From NCBI GenBank assembly GCA_964020085.1, contig OZ026606.1, positions 14,418,609 through 14,482,608 on the forward strand: a stretch of DNA of 64,000 nucleotides. Direction: 5' to 3'. Source of the DNA: Micromussa lordhowensis (Eukaryota > Cnidaria > Anthozoa > Scleractinia > Lobophylliidae). The position numbers and the translations under genes were made by a program. The notes under the pieces are model-generated. The model was given only the letters and a program-made list of their open reading frames with translations, ran no database searches and had not been told where the DNA came from. Positions 1-11,600 of this stretch are shown here, in pieces. How positions within the stretch are numbered: the stretch's first letter is position 1; each line of letters begins with the position of its first letter.

Positions 1-1203
1 AAGCCGTGTCTGACCTGATATAGCTGCGATATCATGGTCACGTGGCCGAGTTTGAGTACGGTAAATAGCTAATTGTTCCTTTTTTGTACACTTTCGCGAA
101 CCATGGCTCGTGTACCACCTCTTATACCGGTTCACAAGGACCGATCTAAAAGACCCAACAATATACAACAGCTAAACAAAGGCTCGTAAAGAAAGGTACA
201 CCTAAACACAATCCATGGCTCGACTGCCGAAGCTTATTTTAAAGGTGCAATCGTAGTTCTCCTCTATAGGGGAATCCTTGTTTACAATATTTGTCATTAG
301 CATATGCAATTCAGTTTTTGATGGAGTTACAAATAAATCAGTTCTGAATATTGAAAGGTCATAATATGATTAAATCTGCCAGTGAATATGAGCCTGATGT
401 ATTGAATACTTTTTGTGCAACACGGGTTTAAAAACTTAAAATTTAACAAAGAATGTATGAGCTCATTAGCGCTATTTTGCAGTTTTTGAAAGACAATTTC
501 TCCTTGAATATTACACCCAAAGAACTAAAAATTTCACCATGTACTAAGTTTCACTAGCTCTTTAGCTGCCTGAAGTCAATTCATATCTAACATGTTGCCT
601 TCTGTACGCAAAGCCGTATGCAAACGAGCAAAAATGTAAACAATGACGTCAGCATGAATCCGCCTATTAACTATGGTGCAATTAAGAGGTTAATAAGAAA
701 ACAAGCATCACATGGCAGACGTATTTTTCGATTGAGATAAATTAGGGACACACAATACACTTATAAATGTTGCTCTTGATCAGTGTTCTGTACGTCAAGG
801 AGGGGGCAAAATTATCAGACATGGTAAGAAATCCTCTCTGTAGGTGATTCGGGATGTATAGTGGAAAGTTTTGTTTCTAAACTTTAGGTTGATGCAGTTA
901 TACACTTTCGTCTTCCTTAACAGACAAGGTCATTTCATTTCTTCACGCTTTGGAGCAGTACTTTCTATGCAAATATTTGCTCACTGGCGGAAACGTTTAT
1001 TTTCTTGACTTACGGATATAAAGTTTAAGTGAACACCAAGCATATGTTATAACTGCTGTTTGGAATTCTTAAAATGCCGTTAAGCCCCTAACCTGAAAAT
1101 AGGCTCAAAAAGTCCCCGGGGTATAGTCACGGACTGTACGAAATGCTTCCTTAAATCCCCCTCACCCCCAGCAATAAATGCTATTAGTATATACCACACG
1201 AAT

Positions 1204-1239
<36 letters not shown>

Positions 1240-1508
1240 ACACCTCCACTTCGGTGAATAATTGTTAATTATTTCGATGAACGTTACAATAAACGGCAAC
1301 AGTAGTTACCTCTTGTCATTCTGGCTTGTTGCATGTCACCATAACAATGTTCTTTTTCGAGTGTAGGGGTTGTTTTGTTGAGTAAAATGACCTACAACAC
1401 GGTATTACTATATTTATATAGTAATATAGGCTTTTGTCTCGGTTATTTAAATTGTAACGTCTTTTCTCAGTTGTAAACATTCCCTGAAGAAGCCAGGCCG
1501 TGCCTTAC
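1..1508. other. Non-coding sequence at the left edge
   Basis: No ORF, tRNA or clear repeat was recognised. It would be an intron or the 3' region of the minus-strand left gene. Confidence 0.4.
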
Positions 1509-1637
1509 CAGGAGCCCAACCGCACGGTCAGCCTTTCTAAGTTCAGTTTCTTTTAGCCTTCGCATTTGCTCATCAGATCCCAACAAAATCGTTGCAACAA
1601 CGTTTTTAGCGTCTCTGACAGCCTTCCTCTGGTTCAG
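1509..1637 (-). CDS. Exon of an unrecognised gene, left neighbour
   Basis: On the minus strand a 129-nt open exon sits between the acceptor atag and the donor gtaagg. It encodes 43 residues beginning LNQRKAVRDAKNVVATILLG and containing QMRRLKETELRKADRAVGLL. The sequence is an amphipathic, charged helix with no stop. Both boundaries are phase 0, like the exon at 4704-4763, so the two can belong to one gene. I do not recognise the family. Downstream exons would lie beyond the left edge. Confidence 0.6.
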
Positions 1638-2539
1638 CTATGGGTTCAGCTAAAATAGTCTAAATAGCTTTTTCTCGCAACTAGAAACTAGTCACGTGTT
1701 GAATAGGCTTGCCACTTCCATTTCATAACATAAAATGTCGGGGTAACCACGCGTTTTTAATGTCATTCATCTTCTTTGAAAACTTTTACTGTGCCCGTTA
1801 CATTATTTCCTGTCACCTCCCCAGTAAGTAGAACACTTGCGTCTCTCTCACTTGTGTTGCGCGCGCACTACGCCATCTCCAGATACATGTTTACAGTCGG
1901 CTTTCGGTATAGTTTTCTACAGATAACAGTTAGTTTTTCAGCTAGAAGCCGTTAACAGTTAGTAGTTACCGATACGCTGCTATTCTGGTGTTCCTGGTCG
2001 TGCACAGCTTCATTAAACTTGATTTGGTCACAGCAGGAAAATTTTGCTTTCATTTTAGCCATGTACTTGGTAGCATAGAGTTGATTACGTCAATGCCAAC
2101 TTGTTAGATACTGCAAAAAAACATATATGACTTCAAAAATCTACGAGGGGCCAGCTGCCACTAAAAATGTTGTCATTCTTGAATGTACAGCATGTTTATG
2201 TACGTATTTTCACCCAGCACGCATAATCTCAAGCCTGACAGAGATGAAAACAAGCAACATGGTAACATGAATAAAATTGGAATGTTGAGGCAAAGAACAG
2301 AAAAAGGGGCGACTCTGTTCCTCATTGAAAGCGCATGTCAGTGACGTCATTCATTAGACTTGGGTTGAGTTTGTTGTCAAAAGCCTTTGCAACAGGAAAG
2401 AGTGCAACTAGTACACCCAATCAGCGTCGTGTAAAACGGAAACCAATCAGTTTATTTTGTTTTACTGAAAGCTCAATTTTCCTGCGCTTTTCAGCCATTG
2501 CTTAATAGGGGCACACGTATGCAGTTGGGACAACGAGCA

Positions 2540-2819
2540 TTTTATCATTACTATACGGCTTGTGTTTGTAGCCAATATAACGCGCGCTCTGATTGGCTAA
2601 TTCTAGGGCCTTAGTCTCTTGTAATGCTCACGGGTTGATTACGCACCTGCAAAAACAAAGCAAAAAGCCAAATAATAAACATAGTGTTAACCTCGAACGT
2701 GCGGTCTATATAGGAAAAATCTCAAACCTAGGCATTCCAGTATTGACCGGGTGATAGCGAAGTCAATAAGGCAAGGTGTCGGTTTGAGATTTTCCCGTAA
2801 AGACTTCACTCTCGGTTAA
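2540..2819 (-). mobile_element. MITE family A, copy 1 (reverse)
   Basis: Inverse of the copies at 5700 and 43025. Shares GGTTTGAGATTTTCCCGTAA, AGACTTCACTCTCGGTTAA and the CTCTGATTGGCTAA segment. Confidence 0.7.
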
Positions 2820-3052
2820 TATGTAGTTAGTAGGATTGTGTTGTCAGGCACTCATATAGCGCCATTTTGCAGCATGGTTTGTCGTTTGGGCATCAGCTGT
2901 CTAACGATGTCGCTTTTCTTCAGTCGTCGTGGCAGAATTTGTTAAAATGTCTGCTATTTGAAAATTCTCAAACAAGTTGAAAGCCGGCGTCAGTCTGACT
3001 GACTGCTATTTCTCACCGTTTTCCTTACTTATTAATTTGTTTTGCGCTTTGT

Positions 3053-3181
3053 TTTATGAGTGAGAAAAGTACTTCATTGTGATTGGTTGAGAGCAGGCCA
3101 ATTTTTCGCTTATTTTTAATATTCGCACTACGCGCAGTGCAAATCAACGCGCGCGCGTTCACAATTTTCTCAGTCATACAA
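3053..3181 (-). mobile_element. MITE with ATGACTGAGAAAATT ends, copy 1
   Basis: Ends TTATGAGTGAGAAAAGTACT and ATTTTCTCAGTCATA; contains TCATTGTGATTGG and GAGCAGGCCAAT. Matches 16857-16976 in reverse. Confidence 0.65.
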
Positions 3182-3598
3182 CAAACGAGCTCGAGCAATT
3201 ATGGATTTATTCTAATTAACTCATTGAAAGAGCCAGGAGAAAATGAGGGGAGATTTTGAGTCGAAAAAAATTGTAACGTTTATACATATAGTAATGACCA
3301 CTTTAAACTCTACAAAAGGCTAACGGAGAAAATCAAAAGTACCGGAACCTGGTTCTAGTTATTTTATTGCTATTTCAGCTTAGCCTATCAAAAATGACCA
3401 GACATAGCAAATGAAGCTGTGTCTGGATTAATGAAACTCAAAAATTGGGCAAAATGTTTTCGTCTGACGCCTGGCGCTGTCCGGGCTTCAGGCTAGCCTG
3501 GCTCTCTTAATTCCAAGGGAGGGGGGGGGGGCTCCGTCAAAGAAGGTTTCAGCGCAGAGGGCAGGACATGGGCTACCAGCCAGTACCAGCTCGGGCCC

Positions 3599-4367
3599 GA
3601 AGCCTGACCCGCGGCCTGCGGTTTTGGCCAAAAATCGTAAGTGACTGAAACTACCCCAAAGCCTGACCCGCGGACTCCGGTTTTGGCCAAAAATCATAAG
3701 TGACCGAAAATACTCCGAAGCCTGACCCGCGGCCTGCGCTTTTGGCCAGAAATCATAAGTGACCGAAACTACTCCGAAGTCTGCCCCGCGGCCTGCGGTT
3801 TTGGCCAGAAATCATAAGTGATCGAAACTACTCCGAGGTCTGACCCGCGCCCTGCGGTTTTGGCCAAAAATCATAAGTGACCGAAACTACTCCGAAGCCT
3901 GACCCCGCGGCCTGCGGTTTTGGCCAAAAATCATAAGTGACCGAAAGTACTCCGAAGCCTGATCCGCGGCCTGCGCTTTTGGCCAGAAATCATAAGTGAC
4001 CGAAACTACTCCGAAGCCTGACCCCGCGGCCTGCGGTTTTGGCCAAAAATCATAAGTGACCGAAACTACTCCGAAGCCTGACTCGCGGCCTGCGCTTTTG
4101 GCCAGAAATCATAAGTGACCGAAACTACTCCGAAGCCTGACCCCGCGGCCTGCGCTTTTGGCCAGAAATCATAAGTGACCGAAACTACTCCGAAGCCTGA
4201 CCCCGCGGCCTGCGGTTTTGGCCAAAAATCATAAGTGACCGAAACTACTCGGAAGCCTGATCCGCGGCCTGCGCTTTTGGCCAAACATCATAAGTGACCG
4301 AAACTACTCCGAAGCCTGACCCGCGGCCTGCGGTTTTGGCCAGAAATCATAAGTGACCGAAACTACT
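3599..4367. repeat. 59-bp satellite, ~13 copies
   Basis: The unit contains CCTGACCCGCGGCCTGCGGT, then TTTTGGCCAAAAATCATAAG and TGACCGAAACTACTCC. Copies differ by G/C swaps and C-run length. The short ORFs across it simply repeat the unit. Confidence 0.95.
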
Positions 4368-4539
4368 TTGGATGGTTTAATCTCTCGGGGGGGTGGACTG
4401 GATGAAAGCTAGGTCTTTAACGGCTGGTTACAGGTTGCAGGAGAAGCCTAATTGTGTGTAGGGGTGAGGAGTGATACTGAGCCAAGCCAGCTACACACAA
4501 GCAAGGTGGGTGTTTATGCTGGGCAGTGACAGGTTGTAC

Positions 4540-4540
<1 letters not shown>

Positions 4541-4608
<68 letters not shown>
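4541..4608. repeat. (GATT)n microsatellite
   Basis: Sixteen to seventeen tetranucleotide units with two interruptions. Confidence 0.95.
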
Positions 4609-4703
4609 AGAAGTGCCCCATTTCCAGGAAAAGATGCGGGTTGGTGTTCAAGTATTGACGCGGTTTTCATAAATCTGGTCACAGGTATAATGAAAACTTA
4701 CAC

Positions 4704-4763
4704 CTCATCTACTTCCTCCAGTGACAGGTAAAGATAGTTAAACTTCTTGGCAAATGTCATTAC
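4704..4763 (-). CDS. Small exon of the same left-hand gene
   Basis: A 60-nt minus-strand exon between acceptor ttttacag and donor gtgtaag encodes VMTFAKKFNYLYLSLEEVDE. Phase is 0 at both ends. Coding character is judged from the splice sites and the sensible peptide only; family unknown. The intron to the next exon (1638-4703) holds a 59-bp satellite and two MITEs. The gene would be transcribed away from the kinesin. Confidence 0.5.
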
Positions 4764-5560
4764 CTGTAAAACGAAGGAGTAACATGGATCTGATCACGAG
4801 TCCTGTAATACAAAGAAAACTTTCCACGACGGCCTCCTTGCACACCTATCTTTTTTTTGTCGGGTGTGCAGGATATTTATTTGTAAAAAAAAAATTGTTA
4901 TTGTAGCATATAAACCCATAACACAATCAAATTATATCAATAAAGCAGAAACAAAGACCAATGGCGCGCGGTGCAGATTAACTGGTCATAACCGGCGTGC
5001 AACATCCGCCATGTCGGATGCCAAACGAATGTAACAGCCTTCAAACCAAAACGAGTTCAACCGGGCTAGTTTGACTTTTTCTTTGATTGGATGTCCCAGT
5101 GCTTACCTCTCAGTAAGACGGGATTGATACATGTAACTGGTTGCTTCCCATTGGTTCAGAGAGTTCGTGCTCCAACCAATCACAACAAGCTTGTTGTTTT
5201 CTCAATCTTTGCGTTTTGCACATGATAGGTCAGACGCCTGGGCATTCATCCCCCATGTAGGCCTTACTCCTAAGAAAATTCCTCTCAAGTAATTTTTTAG
5301 GTTACACCTAGTTCTCTCAGCGATAATAACTGTTATTTCCGCTACAGCGCTCCCATTTATTGGCTAGTTCATGGTCACATGACATCTAACAATGAAACTG
5401 TTTACCGCCAAATGCCATGAGCGGGCAACTTTGCGAAAACTATGACGTCAAATGGAAAACAGTTCACTGTTACCCGCGAAATGTTGACCGCTGTTGCACG
5501 TGATCAGAGCGTGCAGTTGAAGGTGACTTGACCAATTTGTTTTGCTATATAACAAATCAC

Positions 5561-5691
5561 TTAATGACTGGACCCTTGGGGAACAGTGAATTTTTTTTTT
5601 CCCTCGAATCTCAATGTTTCCCTCGACTTCGTCTAGGGAAACATTGAGATTCGAGGGAAACAAAATTCACTGTTCCCCTCGGGACCATTAA
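5561..5691. repeat. Long palindrome (hairpin MITE)
   Basis: Arms containing GGGGAACAGTGAATTTT and CCCTCGAATCTCAATGTTTC pair with their complements around CGACTTCGTCTAG. Confidence 0.85.
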
Positions 5692-5699
5692 TACCTACT

Positions 5700-5978
5700 T
5701 ATTAACCGAGAGTGAGGTCTTTACGCGGGGAAAATCTCGGACCGAGATCTGGCCGTATTGACCGAGCGATAGTGAGGTTAATACGGCAAGGCCGAGGTTT
5801 GAGATTTTCCCGTAAAGACCGAACGTTCGAGGTTAATAAGTTGTTTATTATATGGCTTTTTGCTTGGCTTTTGCAGGCCCGTAATCGGCCCGTGGGCATT
5901 ACGGGAGAATAATGCCCTAGTATTAGCCAATCAGAGCACGTGTTAGATCGGCTACAAACCCAAGTCATACAATAAATA
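5700..5978 (+). mobile_element. MITE family A, copy 2
   Basis: Begins TTAACCGAGAGTGAGGTCTT, contains inverted GAGATTTTCCCGTAAAGACC and ends with TAGCCAATCAGAGCACG plus TACAATAAATACC. The ORFs on both strands here are shadows of the palindrome. Confidence 0.75.
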
Positions 5979-6450
5979 CCTCTTACTAACCGAGTTCGAG
6001 GGCCGTACTGTAAGTTACGGACTGAGTTTTTCCCCATAGATTTATGGCCCAAACGCGAAGCGTGCGGGCCATAAATCGAAGGGGAATAACGAGGATCCGT
6101 AACTTACAGTACGGACCGAGAAAACGAGGTTAGTAAGATATTTATTATATCTCTACTGTGTGTCTGACGAACGATTTCTATTCACGCGGAACGGCTTCAA
6201 ATTTATGACGCGCCTCGAAAGCAAAACGAGTCAATTTAAAAAATCGTTAATTGACTCTTAAAGTCGTTAGCAGGTTTTAATACACAATTTCAGAAGTAAA
6301 AGAAAGTTTTTAACTTTTACTTGCTAGAAAAGTTAAGAACGCTTGGCGATAAATCAAAAAACATTTTGGCAACAAAAGCAGCTTCAAATTTTAGCGGGCC
6401 GTACAGTAGAATACGGCCCGCTAAATTGACCAATTTACAGCACGCGCACT
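5979..6450 (+). mobile_element. MITE family B, copy 1
   Basis: Starts CTCTTACTAACCGAG, has a palindrome GTAAGTTACGGAC / GTCCGTAACTTAC type around GATTTATGGCCC, then TTGGCGATAAATCAAAAAAC and GCGGGCCGTACAGTAG. Abuts family A copy 2. Confidence 0.7.
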
Positions 6451-6669
6451 AACTTTCTAATTATTACCACGCGGGTTTCGTGGCTGTTCTCGTTTAGGAT
6501 GAAAAAGTCGCTTGAGCTGTTCGCGTGAGCACAACTTTTCTCATATGATATGCTGCTCTGGAGTACGTGAAAGGCTTAAACCCTTCAGCACAGTCTATGG
6601 ACTATTGAAATACGGTCTATGAAATATTGAAAACAAATTAGCTTTGCCCAAGCCCCGTATCTATTTTTT

Positions 6670-7113
6670 TAAAACAACGTAGTTTCTGCTACAGTGTGGT
6701 GCATTTGTGGAATAGCCTTCCGTCTAACGTCATAGCCATTAGATCTTTTATTAACTTTAAAAATGAGATCAGTCGCCTAATGTCCTCCTCTCACTCACAC
6801 GGCAAACATGTAAATCAGATTTTTTTAATCTCAATATTGTAACTGATTCTAATTGAAAAGCTATATTGCTGTGAATTGGCATAGAAAATTTCCCTTATGT
6901 CTTGCGAATATAATTAGCTTCAGTTGAGTTTTCGTACTACGAGATTCATTCTAGCTACAATATAATTAATGTTGATGAATGTTTTGCGGGTCAGTTAATT
7001 ATACAAACTTTGTTTCTACTTCATTCTATATTATACACCTCGTCCGAACAACAATGTTCCTGACAGCTGAGTTCTTACATATAAAAAAGAAATAAAAAAA
7101 AAAAAAAAAAAAA
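6670..7113 (+). mobile_element. 3' end of a non-LTR retrotransposon
   Basis: The frame at 6678 reads RSFCYSVVHLWNSLPSNVIA, the characteristic last block (LWNSLP) of CR1/L2-like reverse transcriptase ORFs, running to a TAA near 6840. A long A-rich tail ends at 7113. 5'-truncated, inactive. Confidence 0.65.
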
Positions 7114-8611
7114 TGAATTATGACGTGTTTTCAGTGCTTTAATAGTTATGGCTTCTTTGGTAGTTGGACAACTGCTAAGTGACATCTTGCACCTCTTAAT
7201 CAGTCGGTGCATACATTATGCACTTGTTAAACCAGTGGGACAGCCGATTAACATGCAAGCTACTGTGGTGTATAACTATTGAACTAAGAATATCTTGACG
7301 CAATTAAATTTGAATGCAATTCATAATGCGCAATGAGCTGCGGAGAAACTCATCAAAACATTGACGTATACAACCTCCATACGTTTGCTGCAATTATTTT
7401 CTAGCCTTGTACACCTTAGAAACGTTTGTATACAAGCGATCAAAGTTGAATTTCATTTCATTTCAGAGCTTTTTTTCCGCATACCGCAAGACTGGAATCA
7501 ACTCCCTTAAGTAATGTGGTCGGATACGAAAACGGCGTGTCGAAGGAATTAGTGGGCGAAGTGTTTAATGTAACAACAGAGGTATTCAATCGACGTCGTC
7601 TCCATTGTTCTGCCGAGCTGTTATGCTATTGTCATGGATACAGATTTGAACGGTGCCCTTGGAGGTCATGGGGGGTGGTGGGGGGGGGGGGGGGGGAAGA
7701 AAGCACAAGTCGGCTTTGTTGCTTGCGGTGGCGGCCTTGATTTCTTCTTGGAACTATTTCATCATAATTATTTTTTCTCAATATAGATCTCTTTGTAAAT
7801 ACTTCGCGTCTTTCGCCACTCAGGACTTTTTCATGCTTTTTGCTCAAAATGAGTTGACAGCAGATAGCTAAATTTTCCAATCACTCTTGTCCCTCTCAGA
7901 ATTCTTTCAAAAAAGGAACTCTGTAAATCCTATCATATTTAGCAAAACACGGCAGCTGTCGACAAAATTAGTAAATACAAAAAAAAATACTTTGATAGCC
8001 TGTCAAATTCCTGGATGAAATTCAACTTTCTGTTTGATAGAACTGTTACAGTGTTTACTCTATGACACCACTGAAACGCCAGCAGCAGTATTGAACTGGA
8101 CGGAAATACAATAGCTTATTAAAAAATAAATCCCAGACAAACTTGAGGAGATTCACTGTAGACGAAATAATTAAGGATAAAAATGTGGCAATTTTGAGCG
8201 ACAGAGTAGGCGGGCTCCACTACTCTGTCGCCATCACACTCACAGAAGTGTATTTGTTTTTATCTCCTTTTGCGCTGCAGGTGCTTTTTGAGGCAAAAAT
8301 AATATTTTTCATGAATGAACTCGTCCGTCTTGGCGTCTCTAACCTGGTCGAAGTATTGTTTTACAATCCACATTTGAAGATCATATTTATTTTATCAGCG
8401 ACTGTCACAGAAGAAACAAAATTATAGGGTTATTTTTACATTACCCTCCCCACCCCCTCCCTAAGCTCAAGACCCCCCTCTTCCTACTTGGCTTTTGCTG
8501 GAGGCTGGGCATTTGAGTGAAAGCATCGATAAGTTTGTATCTATCTTGAAAAGCTATCGTAATATTGGGTCTCAGAGGAAAGGAATCAACTGAATCTTCG
8601 ATACAGCTGCC
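7114..8611. other. Upstream region of the kinesin gene
   Basis: Holds G and A homopolymer runs (7679-7697) and small ORFs without family resemblance. The promoter presumably lies here, but no element could be pinned down. Confidence 0.4.
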
Positions 8612-8622
8612 ATGGCAGAGTC
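8612..8622 (+). CDS. KIF28P: Kinesin exon 1 (start codon)
   Basis: Encodes MAE plus two bases of a serine codon and is followed by the strong donor gtaagt. Only 11 coding nt, so the start rests on the perfect phase match to exon 2. The 5' UTR extends upstream by an unknown distance and no TATA box was seen. Confidence 0.7.
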
Positions 8623-11600
8623 GTAAGTTGTCTTTCTCCTGAATTTAACTCTTTGGAGAACGACGACAAAATTAATCGCGGTTTTATGATCTTGCAGGGT
8701 GAAGGTGGCGGTCCGAGTTCGGCCTTTCAACTCGAGGTAAGTAAATCATGAAGCTCCTTTTGCTTACGTTGTCCTTAAGTGTAAACCTTGGGTTTTCCTT
8801 GCAGAGAGAAAGACCGTGGGGCGAAGATCGTTCTTGATATGATCGGAGCTCTCACCCAAATCACGGACCCGGAGAATCCAGGTAGGGCTTAGCTAGCTTT
8901 CTTCTTCGCGCTTTTGGAATGTTTACCTTACTACTTTATCGCAAACGTTCCGGCAAAGGTTTTCCAAGGGAGCTTTAACTTCTTAAAACAACTGACTTAT
9001 TTCTTACTTTTTTCTCTCTTTCACATAGGAAACCCGCCAAAGGAGGTGAGAACATAACGTCGCTTTAAAGTAATGTTTTTGTTCGGTGGTGCTGTTGTCA
9101 ACTCGTTACCGGTGCTACAGCGATAGTTTTAATTGTTCAGCTCTCATTGCGTAACAACTAACACAATTTTATTTCTTTCTCTTTCCTTTCATGATGCTTC
9201 ATCTTACAGTTTACGTTTGATTTCTCCTATTGGTGAGTCTCCAAAATTTGCTTGTTAAATTTCATGAAAAAACCCTGATTTGACGATTGCCGTAATCTTT
9301 AATTTAGTACATTTTTATGAAGCTTATAGACGTAAGCTTATGCACACCCTAAACAAACTCCTATATTCAATTTGAGGGCCTAACTGTTTATCGTAACGAA
9401 GATAAGAGCCATTTACTTAATTGCAGGTCTCACGATGGATTCCACGAGGACGAGAATGGCTACCTCGTAGCAGATAATGACAAGTACGCTACACAGCGAA
9501 AAGTTTTCGATGATTTAGGACAAGGTGTTTTGAAAAACGCTTTCGAAGGTGAGCTTGTATTCAGATGTCTCCCTGTTGACTATATTTACTTTTGAAAGAC
9601 ATTCATGTTTCAACCACGCGTTCAGGCTTGTGAGACCTCAAGAAATTTTAAAACACCTTGCCGTACCATCGCAATTAAAATTAAGTTTATGTTAAAGCTT
9701 TATTTAGATTTGTTCATCGTTTGGTTTCCATGCAAGCTAATTTCAGTTCATTATGCTTTTTATCCTTGAAGAGTATGGTAATAGTTTGCAAAGTTATAAG
9801 AGCAATATAACAATAATTGTGATATTTGGTCCAGTTAACTTGGAGCTCATGTCATGTTAGGGATTTAGTTCCTGTTTTGATTTGAATACATTATTATGTA
9901 TATTTGAAACCGTATATTTTCGACTTTTTGCATATTAATGCAAAAAATCATGTAGTCAAAACAGCTGAATTTTGCTTGAAGTTGATCCATATTCTACATT
10001 GAAAGTCTGTTAAATCCATTAATAGAAAATAGGTGAAATATAGTGTTTGATTTTCAATGAGTTAAATGAAAATTATTCATTTTAATATTCATTAATTTAG
10101 TGTCATGAAAAGGTGTCCAGCTGATCAGCTGTTTAATTCTCCTTTCCACATATGATTACTGGTAACACTGAGAAGCCTGGAAAACATAGCATATGTCTTT
10201 TTTTTTTAATTTACGACATCGTGTTACTTTAAGATGTTTCTTTTTGAAGTAGAGCTATGGTTACCCGTGCAAATTATATTTGTTTGTGTGAAAAAGAAAT
10301 GGTTGTAAAAACTGATTAGAAATTCAGTAGGTTCAATGTTAGTACCCTGCTAGCAGAGCCGCTTCAATCTTTCCTAGATAGGTTATCTAGGAAAGATCAA
10401 CGCAGCTCTGCTAGCAGGGTACAGTGTTAGTGGCAAATGACTTTTCTACTCATTTTCTACTGGTACAATAGATTCGTGGCTACCTTTTTTCACTGTGTGA
10501 AAAGAAGTACAAGTGGCAAATGGTCTTTCCAAAAAATACCCATCTTGAGCAGGATTCTTAGCTAGAATTCTTGGTCTTACCATTTTTGAGTTATTTTTTG
10601 GTAAAAAAAAAAAACCTCTTAGTCGGCTCGTCGGGTATGTTATGGACGGGTGGTTCAGTGAGTGGATCAGTGAGAGATGTATGTATGTCACACCAATCAG
10701 ATTGGATCTACTGTTAAACACCAATCAAATTTCCTGTTGTAAAGGTAAATGGTATGTGAGAAGATTTGATCCCGATACAGTTCAGAATAGCCATATTTAT
10801 TCTTCTATAAAAGAGGAGGAAGTATTCACATATTGGGCTTACTTCTTCATTTTCTATGGGTTAGGCTAAGGATTTTAGCTATGGATGGGATAAGTCTTGA
10901 GTTTTGAAGCAGTTTGTGAGTTAGTAGAATGCAAACAGCACCAGATATTTTGATTTTTAGTTACAAAGGTGACTTGATACTTTTGTTTTTCATAAAGAGT
11001 AAATCAATTAGAGGTCACGAATCATCGTTTCTAGTTCTTAGGACAGGTTTTAAAGGAGACAAGACTATTTAAGTGGGTTATTCACGGGTTTATTTAGCAC
11101 TTAAATTTACACTTCAGAGTTAATTCTCTGTGTCACCATTTGTGTTCTCAGTGCTACTCGGCACAACATTCATATGTACCCTTACTTTCTCTTCGCCGCA
11201 ATTCACCATCTAAATCGTCCCCGACTTTCTCTGTCCGACCTCGTAGCTCAGTCGGCAGAGTAACGGTAGATCTAATCCGGAGGTCGTGGGTTCGATTCCC
11301 ACCGAGGTCAAAAGATTTTTTCTTTACCTCGTGTGGTTCCCTGATTTCCCTTTACTAGGGCTAACGCCCAGTGGGTTATTCACGGGTTTATTTAGCACTT
11401 AAATTTACACTTCAGAGTTAATTCTCTGTGTCACCATTTGTGTTCTCAGTGCTACGCGGCACAACATTCATATGTACCCTTACTTTCTCTTCGCCGCGAT
11501 TCACCATCTAAATCGTCCCCGACTTTCTCTGTCTGACCTCGTAGCTCAGTCGGCAGAGTAACGGTAGATCTAATCTGGAGGTCGTGGGTTCGATTCCCAC

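Noticed and set aside
5702..6052. 116-aa minus-strand ORF
   Set aside because: It spans two adjoining MITEs; the reading on the opposite strand is its palindromic mirror.
8143..8427. 94-aa plus-strand ORF upstream of the kinesin
   Set aside because: No family resemblance, no splice or promoter context, low-complexity hydrophobic sequence.
11140..11358. 72-aa ORF across the tRNA-like unit
   Set aside because: It runs through the tRNA-like sequence in an arbitrary frame.
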